Assembly: GCA_017631795.1 (NCBI GenBank)
Contig: JAGBSO010000018.1
Location: forward strand, 1 to 35,521
DNA from: Clostridia bacterium
GTDB taxonomy: Bacteria > Bacillota > Clostridia > Oscillospirales > Acutalibacteraceae
Length of the DNA stretch: 35,521 bases
Direction: 5' to 3'
In this document: positions 1 through 9,000 of the stretch, one piece after another
How positions within the stretch are numbered: position 1 is the stretch's first letter
Layout: every line of letters begins with the position of its first letter
Program-made: the position numbers and the translations under genes
Notes under the pieces: model-generated
Seen by the model: the letters and a program-made list of their open reading frames with translations, nothing else
Database searches by the model: none
What the model was told of the DNA's origin: nothing

Positions 1-130
1 CAATTCGTAATTCTTAATTCGTAATGCGTAATTTAGGAAAAGGCTTCGCCTTTTGAACCATTGTAATGGGGTAAGGGGTGTAACCCCTTCATCAATTACG
101 AATTACGCATTATGAATTACGCATTAAATA
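1..130. repeat. AT-rich inverted-repeat element (MITE/REP-like)
   Basis: Positions 16-33 (AATTCGTAATGCGTAATT) are the near-perfect inverse of 101-118, with 17 of 18 bases complementary. The right arm also contains a direct repeat, GAATTACGCATTA, at 100-112 and 114-126, and the left arm repeats the same vocabulary. Two short hairpins lie between the arms: AAAAGGC-TTC-GCCTTTT near 39-55 and AAGGGGT-GTA-ACCCCTT at 73-89. There is no ORF. This architecture is typical of small non-coding dispersed repeats, but whether it recurs in the genome cannot be seen here. The left boundary may lie outside the window. Confidence 0.6.
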
Positions 131-153
131 ATTTAGCTCCGATAAATTATTTT

Positions 154-1422
154 TTATAAAAGTCCTCTTTTAAGCATTTCCTGTGCGGCAAGCATAATGC
201 CGATTTTACCGCTGTGGAAGTTAAGACCGCCCTGCATCCATACTGCAAAAGGCTCACGCAAGGGAGCATCTGCAGAAAGTTCAATTGATGAGCCTGATGT
301 GAATGCACCTGCTGCCATGATAACCTGACAGGGGTAACCGGGCATATCCCAGGGCTCGGGAGTTACATAGGAATCAATGGGTGAGCCTTTCTGGAGTCCC
401 TGACAGAAAGCAATCAGATTTTCGCTGTTTTTAAGCTTGATTGCCTGAATGATATCGTGTCTTGTTTCGTCTGATGACGGTGTTGTTTCAAAACCGAAGC
501 CCTCGAAGAGTGAAGCTGCAAAAACAGCTGTTTTGAGTGCTTCGCCTACAACATGCGGTGCATGGAAAAGTCCCATGAGAATTTCTCTTGTGCTTTCAAG
601 AGATGCACCGACTTCTTTACCGAGAGACGGTGTTGTGAGTCTGTATGAGCAAAGGTCGATAGCTTCCTTTGTGCCTGCCATGTAGCCGCCGCATTTTGCC
701 ACACCGCCGCCGGGATTTTTGATAAGACTGCCTACAATAAGGTCAGCACCGACTGCTGTGGGCTCTGTTTTCTCAACAAATTCACCGTAACAGTTATCAA
801 CCATGACAAGCGCATCTGAATTTGCTCTTACAATTTCAATCGCTTTGCCGATTTCTGCAACAGAAAGGCTGTCACGAAGAGTATAGCCTCTTGAACGCTG
901 AAGATATACAAGTCTGATCTTATTTTCTTTTACTGCCTTTTCAATGGCTTCGTAATCAAGATGACCGTTTTCATCAAGGTCTGTCTGAAGATATGTTACG
1001 CCGAAATCTGCAAGTGAGCCCTGTCCGTTTTTGCCGTCCATACCGATAACGGGACAGATTGTGTCATAAGGTCTGCCTGTGATGCAGAGCATGTTATCAC
1101 CGGGACGCAGAAGTGAGAAAAGTCCGATTCCCAGAGCATGTGTACCGCAGGCAATACTATATCTTATTATTGCATCTTCCGCACCGAAAACATCGGCAAC
1201 AATCTTATCTGCAAGTTCTCTGCCCGAGTCACCGTAGCCGTAGCCTGTTGAACCCCAGAGCTGTGTTTCGCTGACTCTGTTTTCTATAAAAGCATTCAGC
1301 ACTTTATGCTGATTATACTCTGTCAGTTCATCAATTCTTGCAAAAGCCGGCTTTGCTCTTTCAAGTGCTTTTTCCGATGCATCTGTTATGATCGGATTAA
1401 AATTAAAAAATGTATTGTCCAT
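154..1422 (-). CDS. Methionine gamma-lyase family PLP-dependent protein
   Basis: This 422-residue protein is a fold-type I PLP enzyme of the bacterial family annotated as methionine gamma-lyase-like or 'aluminium resistance protein'. Visible landmarks are the Asp of VDNCYGEF (about D209), expected to hold the pyridine nitrogen, and the Lys of GSLIKNPGGG (about K235), expected to form the Schiff base with PLP. GYGYGDSGRE near the N-terminus and the SRGYTLRDSL segment are also typical of the family. The ATG at 1422 is chosen because AAGGAG lies 7 nt upstream. A longer reading from 1473 would place the promoter inside the coding region. The gene is monocistronic and divergent from the dlt-like operon. 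Family membership is firm; the true substrate (a sulfur amino acid or other) is not shown. Confidence 0.9.
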   Translation of the reverse strand: MDNTFFNFNPIITDASEKALERAKPAFARIDELTEYNQHKVLNAFIENRVSETQLWGSTGYGYGDSGRELADKIVADVFGAEDAIIRYSIACGTHALGIGLFSLLRPGDNMLCITGRPYDTICPVIGMDGKNGQGSLADFGVTYLQTDLDENGHLDYEAIEKAVKENKIRLVYLQRSRGYTLRDSLSVAEIGKAIEIVRANSDALVMVDNCYGEFVEKTEPTAVGADLIVGSLIKNPGGGVAKCGGYMAGTKEAIDLCSYRLTTPSLGKEVGASLESTREILMGLFHAPHVVGEALKTAVFAASLFEGFGFETTPSSDETRHDIIQAIKLKNSENLIAFCQGLQKGSPIDSYVTPEPWDMPGYPCQVIMAAGAFTSGSSIELSADAPLREPFAVWMQGGLNFHSGKIGIMLAAQEMLKRGLL

Positions 1423-1444
1423 ATCAATTCTCCTTAACATATCT

Positions 1445-1473
1445 ATTTTAAATGTAAGGTGGTGCAGTGTCAA
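1445..1473 (-). promoter_or_regulatory. Sigma-A-type promoter for the PLP enzyme gene
   Basis: On the minus strand there is a consensus -35 TTGACA (1468-1473), exactly 17 nt, then TAAAAT (1445-1450). It sits directly upstream of the AAGGAG/ATG at 1422. Confidence 0.7.
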
Positions 1474-1526
1474 TACCGAATTTAAAAGATTTCATAACAT
1501 GAAACATTGAATATTGTCGCTGTCTA

Positions 1527-1555
1527 TTGAAAAAAATCGAAAAATATGATAAAAT
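1527..1555 (+). promoter_or_regulatory. Putative promoter for the dlt-like operon
   Basis: TTGAAA (1527-1532), a 17-nt spacer and TAAAAT (1550-1555) lie 29 nt before the first codon of the ligase gene. The predicted leader is short, about 20 nt. Confidence 0.55.
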
Positions 1556-1583
1556 GTAAAAAAATTATGCGATGTGATTTCAT

Positions 1584-3086
1584 TTGAAAAATATTCTTGA
1601 ATATCTTGAAAAAAGTGCAGAAAAATATCCGGAAAAAATTGCAATTGCAGACCGTGACAAGTCTTATACATTCACTGAGTTCAAAAACTCAGCATCTTTG
1701 ATGGGCAATCATCCGTCACTTAAAAACATAAGCAATTCACCTGTCGGAGTTTTTGCATCACATTCAGCAGAGACCATTATTATGATGTTCGGTGTGCTTT
1801 ACAGCGGCAATTTCTATATTCCGCTGAATCCGGAACTTCCTTGCGATAAACTCGCACAGATTATAAATGATTCGGGAATGGCTGTTATTCTCGGCAATAA
1901 TCAGGAAGAAACCGCAAGACAATCCGGTTTTGACGGCACATACATAGATTTCACAGACATTCCTCAGAATAATGATTATGCAATCATTCCCGAAACACTC
2001 CCCACAGCACCGATGTTTGCAATTTACACATCAGGTTCAACAGGCAAACCGAAAGGCGTTCAGAAAAATCACCTTTCGATGATCAGCTTTATTGAAGCAT
2101 ATACCGACGAATTCGGTTTTGATGAAAATATTGTAATCGGCAATCAGACTCCGTTTTTCTTTGACGCATCAGCAAAAGACATTTATCTTATGCTGAAAAC
2201 AGGGGCAAGAATAGAGATCCTGCCGGCTGAATTTTTCTCATTCCCCATAATGCTGATAAAATATCTGAACGAGCGCAGAGTCTCTTTTATATCATGGGTT
2301 CCTACTGCGTTGTCAATAGTCACAAAACTCAATACTTTTTCAGAAGTATTGCCGCTTTATCTTGAAAAGGTGTTTTTTGTGGGAGAAGCATTTCCCGCAA
2401 AACAACTGAAAAAATGGATGACTGCACTGCCCGATGTCAGATTTGTAAATCTGTACGGTTCATCCGAAACCGCAGGCATCTGCTGCTTCTGTGAAATAAC
2501 CGAAGCTCCCGAAGAAGACGAACAGCTTCCCATCGGCAAACCGCTCAGCAACTGCAAAGTTTTTCTCATGGACGACGGAAAATTTGTAACTGACGGTGTG
2601 GGTGAAATCCATGTTTCAGGTGATGCGCTTGCAGATTGTTACTACAACGATGAAGAAAAAACGCTGAATTCATTTTTTATCGGAGAATTACCTGACGGAA
2701 GCAAAAGCCGTATTTTCAGAACGGGTGATATTGCAAAATACAATGAAAACGGTGATCTGATTTTTGTTTCCCGACGTGACAATCAGATAAAACATATGGG
2801 ATACCGCATTGAGCTGGGCGAAATCGAGCATACTGCTCAGTCAATTGACGGTGTTGCAAAAGCCTGTTGTGTTTATAACAAAAAAAGACAGAAAATCATT
2901 CTTGTCTGCGAGCCGTCCGCAGGAAGCTCAATTACGGCAGATGATATAAGACGCACAATAAAAACAAAACTTGCAGATTATATGCATCCTGCAAAAGTGC
3001 TTACAATGGAGGCACTTCCGCTTAATGCAAACGGAAAAACAGACAGACCGCTGATAGAAAAAATCGTTATGAAGGAGAAAAATTAA
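1584..3086 (+). CDS. dltA: DltA-like D-alanine--carrier-protein ligase
   Basis: This 500-residue adenylation enzyme should activate an amino acid with ATP and load it on the carrier protein encoded next. It has the P-loop YTSGSTGKPKG (148-158), FFFDAS (191-196), YGSSE (291-295), RTGD (379-382), and the C-terminal catalytic Lys in NGKTDR (K485). Length matches DltA (about 505). D194 corresponds to the Asp of Bacillus DltA that binds the substrate amine. However, the FCGE motif of DltA, whose Cys269 is implicated in D-Ala chirality selection, reads FVGE here (V266), and YGPTEAT reads YGSSETA, so the amino acid used is uncertain. The start is TTG at 1584; the only nearby in-frame ATG, at 1572, is followed at once by a stop. 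A GTGAT partial Shine-Dalgarno lies 5 nt upstream. Confidence 0.85.
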   Translation: MKNILEYLEKSAEKYPEKIAIADRDKSYTFTEFKNSASLMGNHPSLKNISNSPVGVFASHSAETIIMMFGVLYSGNFYIPLNPELPCDKLAQIINDSGMAVILGNNQEETARQSGFDGTYIDFTDIPQNNDYAIIPETLPTAPMFAIYTSGSTGKPKGVQKNHLSMISFIEAYTDEFGFDENIVIGNQTPFFFDASAKDIYLMLKTGARIEILPAEFFSFPIMLIKYLNERRVSFISWVPTALSIVTKLNTFSEVLPLYLEKVFFVGEAFPAKQLKKWMTALPDVRFVNLYGSSETAGICCFCEITEAPEEDEQLPIGKPLSNCKVFLMDDGKFVTDGVGEIHVSGDALADCYYNDEEKTLNSFFIGELPDGSKSRIFRTGDIAKYNENGDLIFVSRRDNQIKHMGYRIELGEIEHTAQSIDGVAKACCVYNKKRQKIILVCEPSAGSSITADDIRRTIKTKLADYMHPAKVLTMEALPLNANGKTDRPLIEKIVMKEKN

Positions 3087-3317
3087 ATGGAAGAATTACT
3101 TGAAATACTGGAAGAAATCAATCCTGATATTGATTACGAAACAGCAACAGCTCTCATTGATGACAAAATGCTTGATTCATTCAGCATTGTTTCGCTTGTC
3201 ACAGAAATTTCAGATGCTTTTGATATTGAAATCAGTCCCAAATATCTGATTCCCGAAAACTTCAACAGTGTTCAGGCAATGATGAAAATGATAGAAACCA
3301 TTCAGGACGAAGAATGA
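3087..3317 (+). CDS. dltC: DltC-like acyl/aminoacyl carrier protein
   Basis: This is a 76-residue acidic four-helix carrier protein. The 4'-phosphopantetheine attachment site is Ser31 in LDSFSIVSL, matching the LDSF signature of DltC. Its ATG directly follows the ligase stop codon (TAA ATG), with AAGGAG inside the ligase 3' end, so the two should be translationally coupled. It should carry the activated amino acid as a thioester for hand-over at the membrane. Carrier identity is clear; which amino acid it carries depends on the ligase. Confidence 0.88.
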   Translation: MEELLEILEEINPDIDYETATALIDDKMLDSFSIVSLVTEISDAFDIEISPKYLIPENFNSVQAMMKMIETIQDEE

Positions 3318-3330
3318 TACGGAGAATATT

Positions 3331-4938
3331 ATGTCTATAACCTCGGTTACATTTATTCTTTTTTTGCTTGTAACGGTTATTTTGTATTACCTGATCCCCG
3401 GAAAATACAGATGGCTTGTTTTACTCGCATCGAGTATGTTTTTCTATATGATGTCGGGCATTTCAAACGGCATTTACATACTCATCACAGCTTTATCCAC
3501 ATTCGGGTCAGCAATTTTCATGCAGAAGATAACTGATTCCCAGAAAAGATATTTCAAAGAAAACAAAGAAAGTCTCACGCGTGAGGATAAAGCAATAATT
3601 AAAAAGAAAAACACTTCAAAGCGTAAGACATTGCTGATTCTTACGCTTATTCTCAATTTCGGAATTCTCTGCGTGTTCAAGTACAGCCACTTTGCGCTTG
3701 AACAGTTCAACAACGCAATTTCACTTTTCGGTGCACAGCCCATAGAGGACACAATGAAATTCATAATCCCTCTGGGTATCTCGTTTTACACTTTCCAGTC
3801 AATGGGATATCTTGCAGATGTTTATTGGAACAAAATTCCGGCAGAAAAGAATTTTCTGAAACTTCTGTTATTCGTTTCATTCTTCCCGCAGATAACCCAG
3901 GGTCCCATAAGCAGTTTTGAACAGCTCGGAAAAGAACTTTTTGAAGAACACAAATTCACCTACAAGAATTATTCATGGGGTATTCAGCGAATGATGTGGG
4001 GCTTCTTCAAGAAGATGGTAATTGCAGATACTCTTTCACCATGGGTATATGATGTTTTTGAAAACTATTCACAATACAGCGGTATCACAACGCTCATCGG
4101 TGCATTCATGTACAGCGTACTCATTTACGCCGATTTCTCAGGATACATGGATATCGTATGCGGTTTCTGTGAAGTTCTGGGCATAAAACTTACGGAAAAC
4201 TTTGACAGACCGTATTTTTCAAAATCAATTGCAGAATACTGGAGAAGATGGCACATCAGTCTGGGCGTATGGTTCAAATCATATATCTATTATCCCATTG
4301 CTGTTTCAGGCTGGAACAAAAAACTCGGTAAATTCTCACAGAAAAAACTCGGAAAAACATTCGGCAAAACAGTACCCGCTTCGGTTGCTCTTGTTGTTGT
4401 GTGGCTCACAACGGGTCTGTGGCACGGTGCAAGCATGGCGTATGTTGCATGGGGCGGTGTCAACGGTCTTTTCATTATACTTTCACTCTGGCTTGAGCCT
4501 GTTTACGACAAATGCAAATCAAAATTGAAAATAAAAGAAAGCGCAACCTGGTTCAGAGCTTTTCAGACAATCCGTACATTTATACTTGTAACATTCATAA
4601 AAGTGCTTCCCGAAGTCGGCACACTTTCAGAAGGATTCGGATTGTGGAAAAACATATTCACAAGCAGAATAATCCCCGACTCATGGCAGACTCTGCTTCC
4701 CTTTGTAGACAATATTTACGATGATAAATCAATCAGAACAATCGGTGTGGTTATATTCGGCACACTGCTTATTTTCATAACCAGCATGATTCAGCGAAAA
4801 CAGCCGATCCGTCAATTCCTCGGAAAATTCCCGTTGATTGTCAAAATCGCAGTTTTTGTTGCTTTGTTCTTCTTGATTGTTTATTTCGGAATTCCCGCTT
4901 CGGGTAATGCAGGAGGGTTTATGTATGCGCAATTTTAA
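3331..4938 (+). CDS. dltB: DltB-like MBOAT-family membrane acyltransferase
   Basis: This 535-residue polytopic protein belongs to the membrane-bound O-acyltransferase family. The key MBOAT residues are visible: RRWHIS (H308) and TGLWHG (H365, the invariant catalytic His), with ADFSGY shortly before them. In a dlt-type pathway it receives the aminoacyl group from the carrier protein and passes it across the membrane. It is longer than typical DltB (about 400), with extra C-terminal transmembrane segments, closer in size to AlgI-type MBOATs. A GGAG lies upstream of the ATG, 13 bp after the carrier gene. The gene order ligase-carrier-MBOAT differs from the common A-B-C-D order. An O-acyltransferase acting on another wall polymer remains possible. 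Confidence 0.85.
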   Translation: MSITSVTFILFLLVTVILYYLIPGKYRWLVLLASSMFFYMMSGISNGIYILITALSTFGSAIFMQKITDSQKRYFKENKESLTREDKAIIKKKNTSKRKTLLILTLILNFGILCVFKYSHFALEQFNNAISLFGAQPIEDTMKFIIPLGISFYTFQSMGYLADVYWNKIPAEKNFLKLLLFVSFFPQITQGPISSFEQLGKELFEEHKFTYKNYSWGIQRMMWGFFKKMVIADTLSPWVYDVFENYSQYSGITTLIGAFMYSVLIYADFSGYMDIVCGFCEVLGIKLTENFDRPYFSKSIAEYWRRWHISLGVWFKSYIYYPIAVSGWNKKLGKFSQKKLGKTFGKTVPASVALVVVWLTTGLWHGASMAYVAWGGVNGLFIILSLWLEPVYDKCKSKLKIKESATWFRAFQTIRTFILVTFIKVLPEVGTLSEGFGLWKNIFTSRIIPDSWQTLLPFVDNIYDDKSIRTIGVVIFGTLLIFITSMIQRKQPIRQFLGKFPLIVKIAVFVALFFLIVYFGIPASGNAGGFMYAQF

Positions 4939-5953
4939 ACGGGCAATCGCAGTAACCCTGGCTTGTATTTTATGTACGGGAATTGTTTTCACGCTCATTG
5001 CAGAAGTTTATTTCAGCAATTCCTATTACTACTATCAGGATTCTGAAACAAGAAAAAACTATGGCGGCGAAATTGATTTCCTGATTTGCGGAAGTTCACA
5101 CGGTCTGAGAGCTTTTTCTCCTGAAATTCTCGACAAAGAGCTGGATTGTTTCAGCTACAATATTTCAGGTGCGCTGATGACAATGCAAGGCAGATATACA
5201 CTGCTGAAAAAGGAAATTGAAAGAAATCCCGTAAAAACAGTAGTTGTAGAAGTTTCCTACAATGCACTTTCCAGAAACCGTGTCAAAGAAGGTGCAGAAG
5301 GTGATCTTTATATCCTTGCAAGGCTTGATAACATGGCAGAAAGACTCGGATTTTTCTTCTCAGCCATGAAACTCAGCGAATACGACCGTGTGCTTTATGA
5401 CACTGTAAACAGGGGTGTACAGTGCATCGAATGGATGACAGACGGAAGAAAACAGGTTGACACAACCGTCACAAAAGGCTACAACAAACCGCAGGGGATA
5501 TATGATTGTACAGTCTCTGCAGAAACTTATGAACAAAAATTTCATTACACAAAATTTTCAGAAACGGCAGATGAATACAATATCAGTTATCTTAATAAAA
5601 TTATTAACATCTGCAAAGAGAAAAATGTACGGCTGATTTTTGTTGTAACACCCATATCAAGCAGCTACGAAGCTGAGCACAGCAATACTGATATCGTTAT
5701 GGCAACAGTCAGAGAAATTGCAAAAAATGCAGACGCAGAGTTTTATGACTTCAACCTCATAAAAGGCAAAGACCAGATGTTCCCTGCAGACACTGCGTAT
5801 TTTGACATTTCACATCTGAGTGCAAGCGGTGCAGAAACATTCAACAGAGAATTCGCACGTGTCATTACTGCAGCGGAAAACGGTGAGAATACCGACGATT
5901 TGTTCTACTCATCATATGTCGAAGCACAGCAGTATTATAATTGTATTAAATAA
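4925..5953 (+). CDS. Membrane-anchored SGNH/DltD-like protein
   Basis: The 342-residue protein has one N-terminal transmembrane helix (about residues 6-28) and an extracytoplasmic domain. ICGSSHG (S57/S58) near the start and DISH (D294, H297) near the end fit the Ser and Asp-His elements of an SGNH hydrolase, as in DltD or the partners of MBOAT O-acyltransferases. It probably acts outside the membrane in the final acyl transfer. The ATG at 4925 has AGGAGG 8 nt upstream and overlaps the MBOAT gene by 14 bp; a longer reading from 4877 lacks a ribosome site. It is shorter than Bacillus DltD (about 390). It is followed by a strong terminator and is the last gene of the operon. Confidence 0.75.
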   Translation: MRNFKRAIAVTLACILCTGIVFTLIAEVYFSNSYYYYQDSETRKNYGGEIDFLICGSSHGLRAFSPEILDKELDCFSYNISGALMTMQGRYTLLKKEIERNPVKTVVVEVSYNALSRNRVKEGAEGDLYILARLDNMAERLGFFFSAMKLSEYDRVLYDTVNRGVQCIEWMTDGRKQVDTTVTKGYNKPQGIYDCTVSAETYEQKFHYTKFSETADEYNISYLNKIINICKEKNVRLIFVVTPISSSYEAEHSNTDIVMATVREIAKNADAEFYDFNLIKGKDQMFPADTAYFDISHLSASGAETFNREFARVITAAENGENTDDLFYSSYVEAQQYYNCIK

Positions 5954-5960
5954 TTACATC

Positions 5961-6000
5961 AAAAAAAATCACCGATGCCGGGCATCGGTGATTTATTATT
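5961..6000. terminator. Bidirectional rho-independent terminator
   Basis: ATCACCGATGCC (5968-5979) pairs perfectly with GGCATCGGTGAT (5981-5992). It is preceded by a run of A (T on the minus strand) and followed by an AT-rich tract with T runs. It lies between the dlt-like operon and the convergent surface-protein gene. Confidence 0.85.
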
Positions 6001-6010
6001 TTATTATTTA

Positions 6011-9000
6011 TCAAACAGCTGAATGATCACAACATTCATGCTTTGTGCCAAAGATTGCAAGAATCTTTGCAAAGATTCTGCGGATTGCAGAGATGAAGTC
6101 TGACTTGTGGCAATAGCAATCACATTCTACAACAGAAATCTCGGGGATTTCAATATCTGCGTTACCGTTGTGTACATAGATATATGCTGTTGTTGTTTTG
6201 ATTCCGTTTGCTTTGATTGTAAGCTCGTAATCACCTTCGGGAAGAACTTCTGTGAAGTAACCGTTAAGGTCTGTCTTGAGTTCAAAAGTTCTGCCTGTAT
6301 TCATTTCTGTGAATGTAACTGTTGCATTGGGAATGATGTTGCCTTCTGAATCATAAAGAGTGATATAAACAAGAGCTTTTCCGTCGTAATAAAGGATTTC
6401 CTTCATTTCATTGCTACAAACGTCACAAGCGTGAAGAATGTAACCGCTCTGTGTCTTTGTGGGTTCAACTCTGCCGCCTTCAACTTCCACATAATTATGA
6501 CCTGTAGCATCTACATAATTATCTGCATAAGAACGGTCTCCACGGATACAGGAATGAAGATCATAACCCTTCTGTGTACAAGTGGGAGCTACTGTTGAAA
6601 CTGTATATTCATGACCGAGAGGATCAACGAAGTCTGACTTAGCATTATCGCCGCAAGATGCACACTTGACAAGTGTGTAACCCTTTTCTGTACATGTGGG
6701 AAGAACTGTTGACTTCTCATAGCTATGGCCTGTTGCAGGAACATAGTCTGTTCTGTCAATCTGATCACAGACAAGACATCTTGTTACTGTGTAACCCTGA
6801 AGTGTACATGAGGGAGGAACAACTGTAACAAGGTTTGCGTGACCTACTGCATCTACGTGTTCAGTAACAAGAACATCACCACAGACTGAACAAGTATATG
6901 TTGTGTAACCGCCTTCTGTACAGGTGGGGAATGTTACAACGCCGTTGTATTCGTGAGGAAGTTTTGCAATTTTTTCTGTCTTTACATCACCGCAATTTGC
7001 ACAGATGTGATATTTTTCACCTTCTGAACTACATGTGGGCTTGATTATAACTACGCCTTCATCCCATGCATGACCGAGAGCATAAAGAACTTCATTTTTT
7101 TCTTCTCCGCATACATTACATGTATAGTGCTTGTTACCGGGATGTGTACATGTGGGAGCAACTGTAACAACACCGTCGTCCCAGTCATGACCGAGTGCGG
7201 GAATTTCAATGCTTGTCTGAACATCTCCGCATCTGTCGCAGGTTGCGTTCATGAGACCTGTTTCTGTACATGTGGGATTCTTTGTTATTGTTTCATTTGT
7301 CCAGTCGTGACCGAGTTCATCAAGAACTTTTACCTGAGTTGCATCGCAACGTGAACATTCCTGATTCTGAAGACCTGTTTCTGTACATGTGGGTTCCTTT
7401 GTGGGAGCGCCCTTATCCTGCCAGTCATGGCCGAGTGCTTCTGTATATGTGTCGATATAAGAATCACCACAACGTGAACATGTATGAGTTGTGTAACCGA
7501 TATCTGTACATGTGGGAGCTGTTACTTCGGGTACATAGTCATGACCGAGAGCATTTACAATTCTTGATTCTGTTTCTTTACATACAGAACAAACTCTTTC
7601 TTCTCTGCCGTTTGCTGTACATGTTGCTTCTTTTGTTGTTGTCCAGTTGCCCCATGTGTGACCTGTTGCTGCAACGGGTTTTGTTTCTGTTGCGCCACAG
7701 ACTGAACATTTTCTTGTTGTTATGCCGTCTTTTGTACATGTTGCAGTGGGTGTTGACCATTCGCCCCATTTATGTTCAGCAAGGGGAAGTTCTTCTCTGC
7801 CTGAAATAACTTTCTGACAGTCGTTACAGTATGTATATGCTGTATAACCGGGAACAGTACATGTTGATTCTTTTGCAGGATAGCTTACTGTGTTGACATG
7901 ATTGTTGGGATCGATGGGAGCTGTTTCTGTTTTTGTTTCACCACAATCGTCACATACGTAGTTCTTTACACCTGCTCTTTTACATGTTGCAGTTGTTTCG
8001 CTTACAAGTCTGAATGAATGAGCTTCAGTTTCGTAAACAGTGTTTACTGTCATGCCTGCTGTGATGTTTGTGAACTCTTTGTTCCATCCTGTGAACTTGT
8101 AATGAGTATCAGCGTTATTTTTTATAAACTGAGGAACTTCGGGAGCAGTTGCATTGCCCTTATAGTTGACAGTTTCTGATTTTACTGTTTCTTTTGTTAC
8201 TGTATTATAGAAGTTTACTGTGAACTTATTGATTGAGAAGATAGCATAAACAGTTGCACCTACAGGAACTGAGAATGTCTTTTTGTTACCTGTTGTTGCA
8301 TCTTTGTCTGTGCTCCAGCCAAGGAAAGTATGACCTTCTTTTGTTGCTGTGTATGAAGCACCGGGGAAAGAAACTGTCTTTTTATCGCCGGCAAGAACTG
8401 TATACTGTGTTGCTGTTGTTGTACCGCCGTTTGTTGCAGCGTCGATTCTGATAACAGTTTCAAGACCTGCAATTGCATTTTCAAGAGCTGAAGCAGCTGC
8501 TGTAATCTGTGAAGCATCTGCTGTACCTGCATTATAGGGGTTGTTGAAAAGTGCTGCAATTCTGTTTGCTGCACTCAGAGCATCGCTGAATGTTCTCCAT
8601 GTATCTGCAGTATAGCAGTTCTGATCACCGAGCTCACCTGCTATTTCGATAGATTCAAGCATACGGAGCATGGGGTTTGTAACATCTGTATATGCAGTTG
8701 TGTTGTTGAAGTAGATGTAAACGTAGTCACCGCCTGCACCTGCGTTACAGTCAGATATTGCACCGTTGTTATCTCTCTCAACTGTATAGTAACCTGCGGG
8801 AGCCTGTGAGCCTGCATCTCCTGATGAACTTGCAGCAATAGCAGTTACGGGAAGACCTGCCTTGGGATCCTTTGTTGCATAAAGGTAGATATAGTCACCG
8901 CCTGCGTCCGCATTAAGGTCCTGCTTACCTGAAGTATTTCTACCTGTGATGGTGAAATCACAGACTTTTCCGTTGACCATAAACTGATAAGTTTCAGCAC

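Noticed and set aside
449..685. Plus-strand frame inside the PLP enzyme gene
   Set aside because: Antisense to a well-supported enzyme with intact PLP motifs; no ribosome site or homology visible.
7270..7809. Long plus-strand reading frame antisense to the Cys-repeat region
   Set aside because: It only mirrors the coding repeats of the surface protein, has low-complexity Leu/Tyr-rich content and no ribosome site. Other antisense frames in 6100-9300 are the same artefact.
6395..7998. CRISPR-like array
   Set aside because: The repeats are in frame, about 90-115 bp long, divergent, and encode a conserved CxxC protein motif; there are no uniform short repeats with unique spacers and no cas genes.
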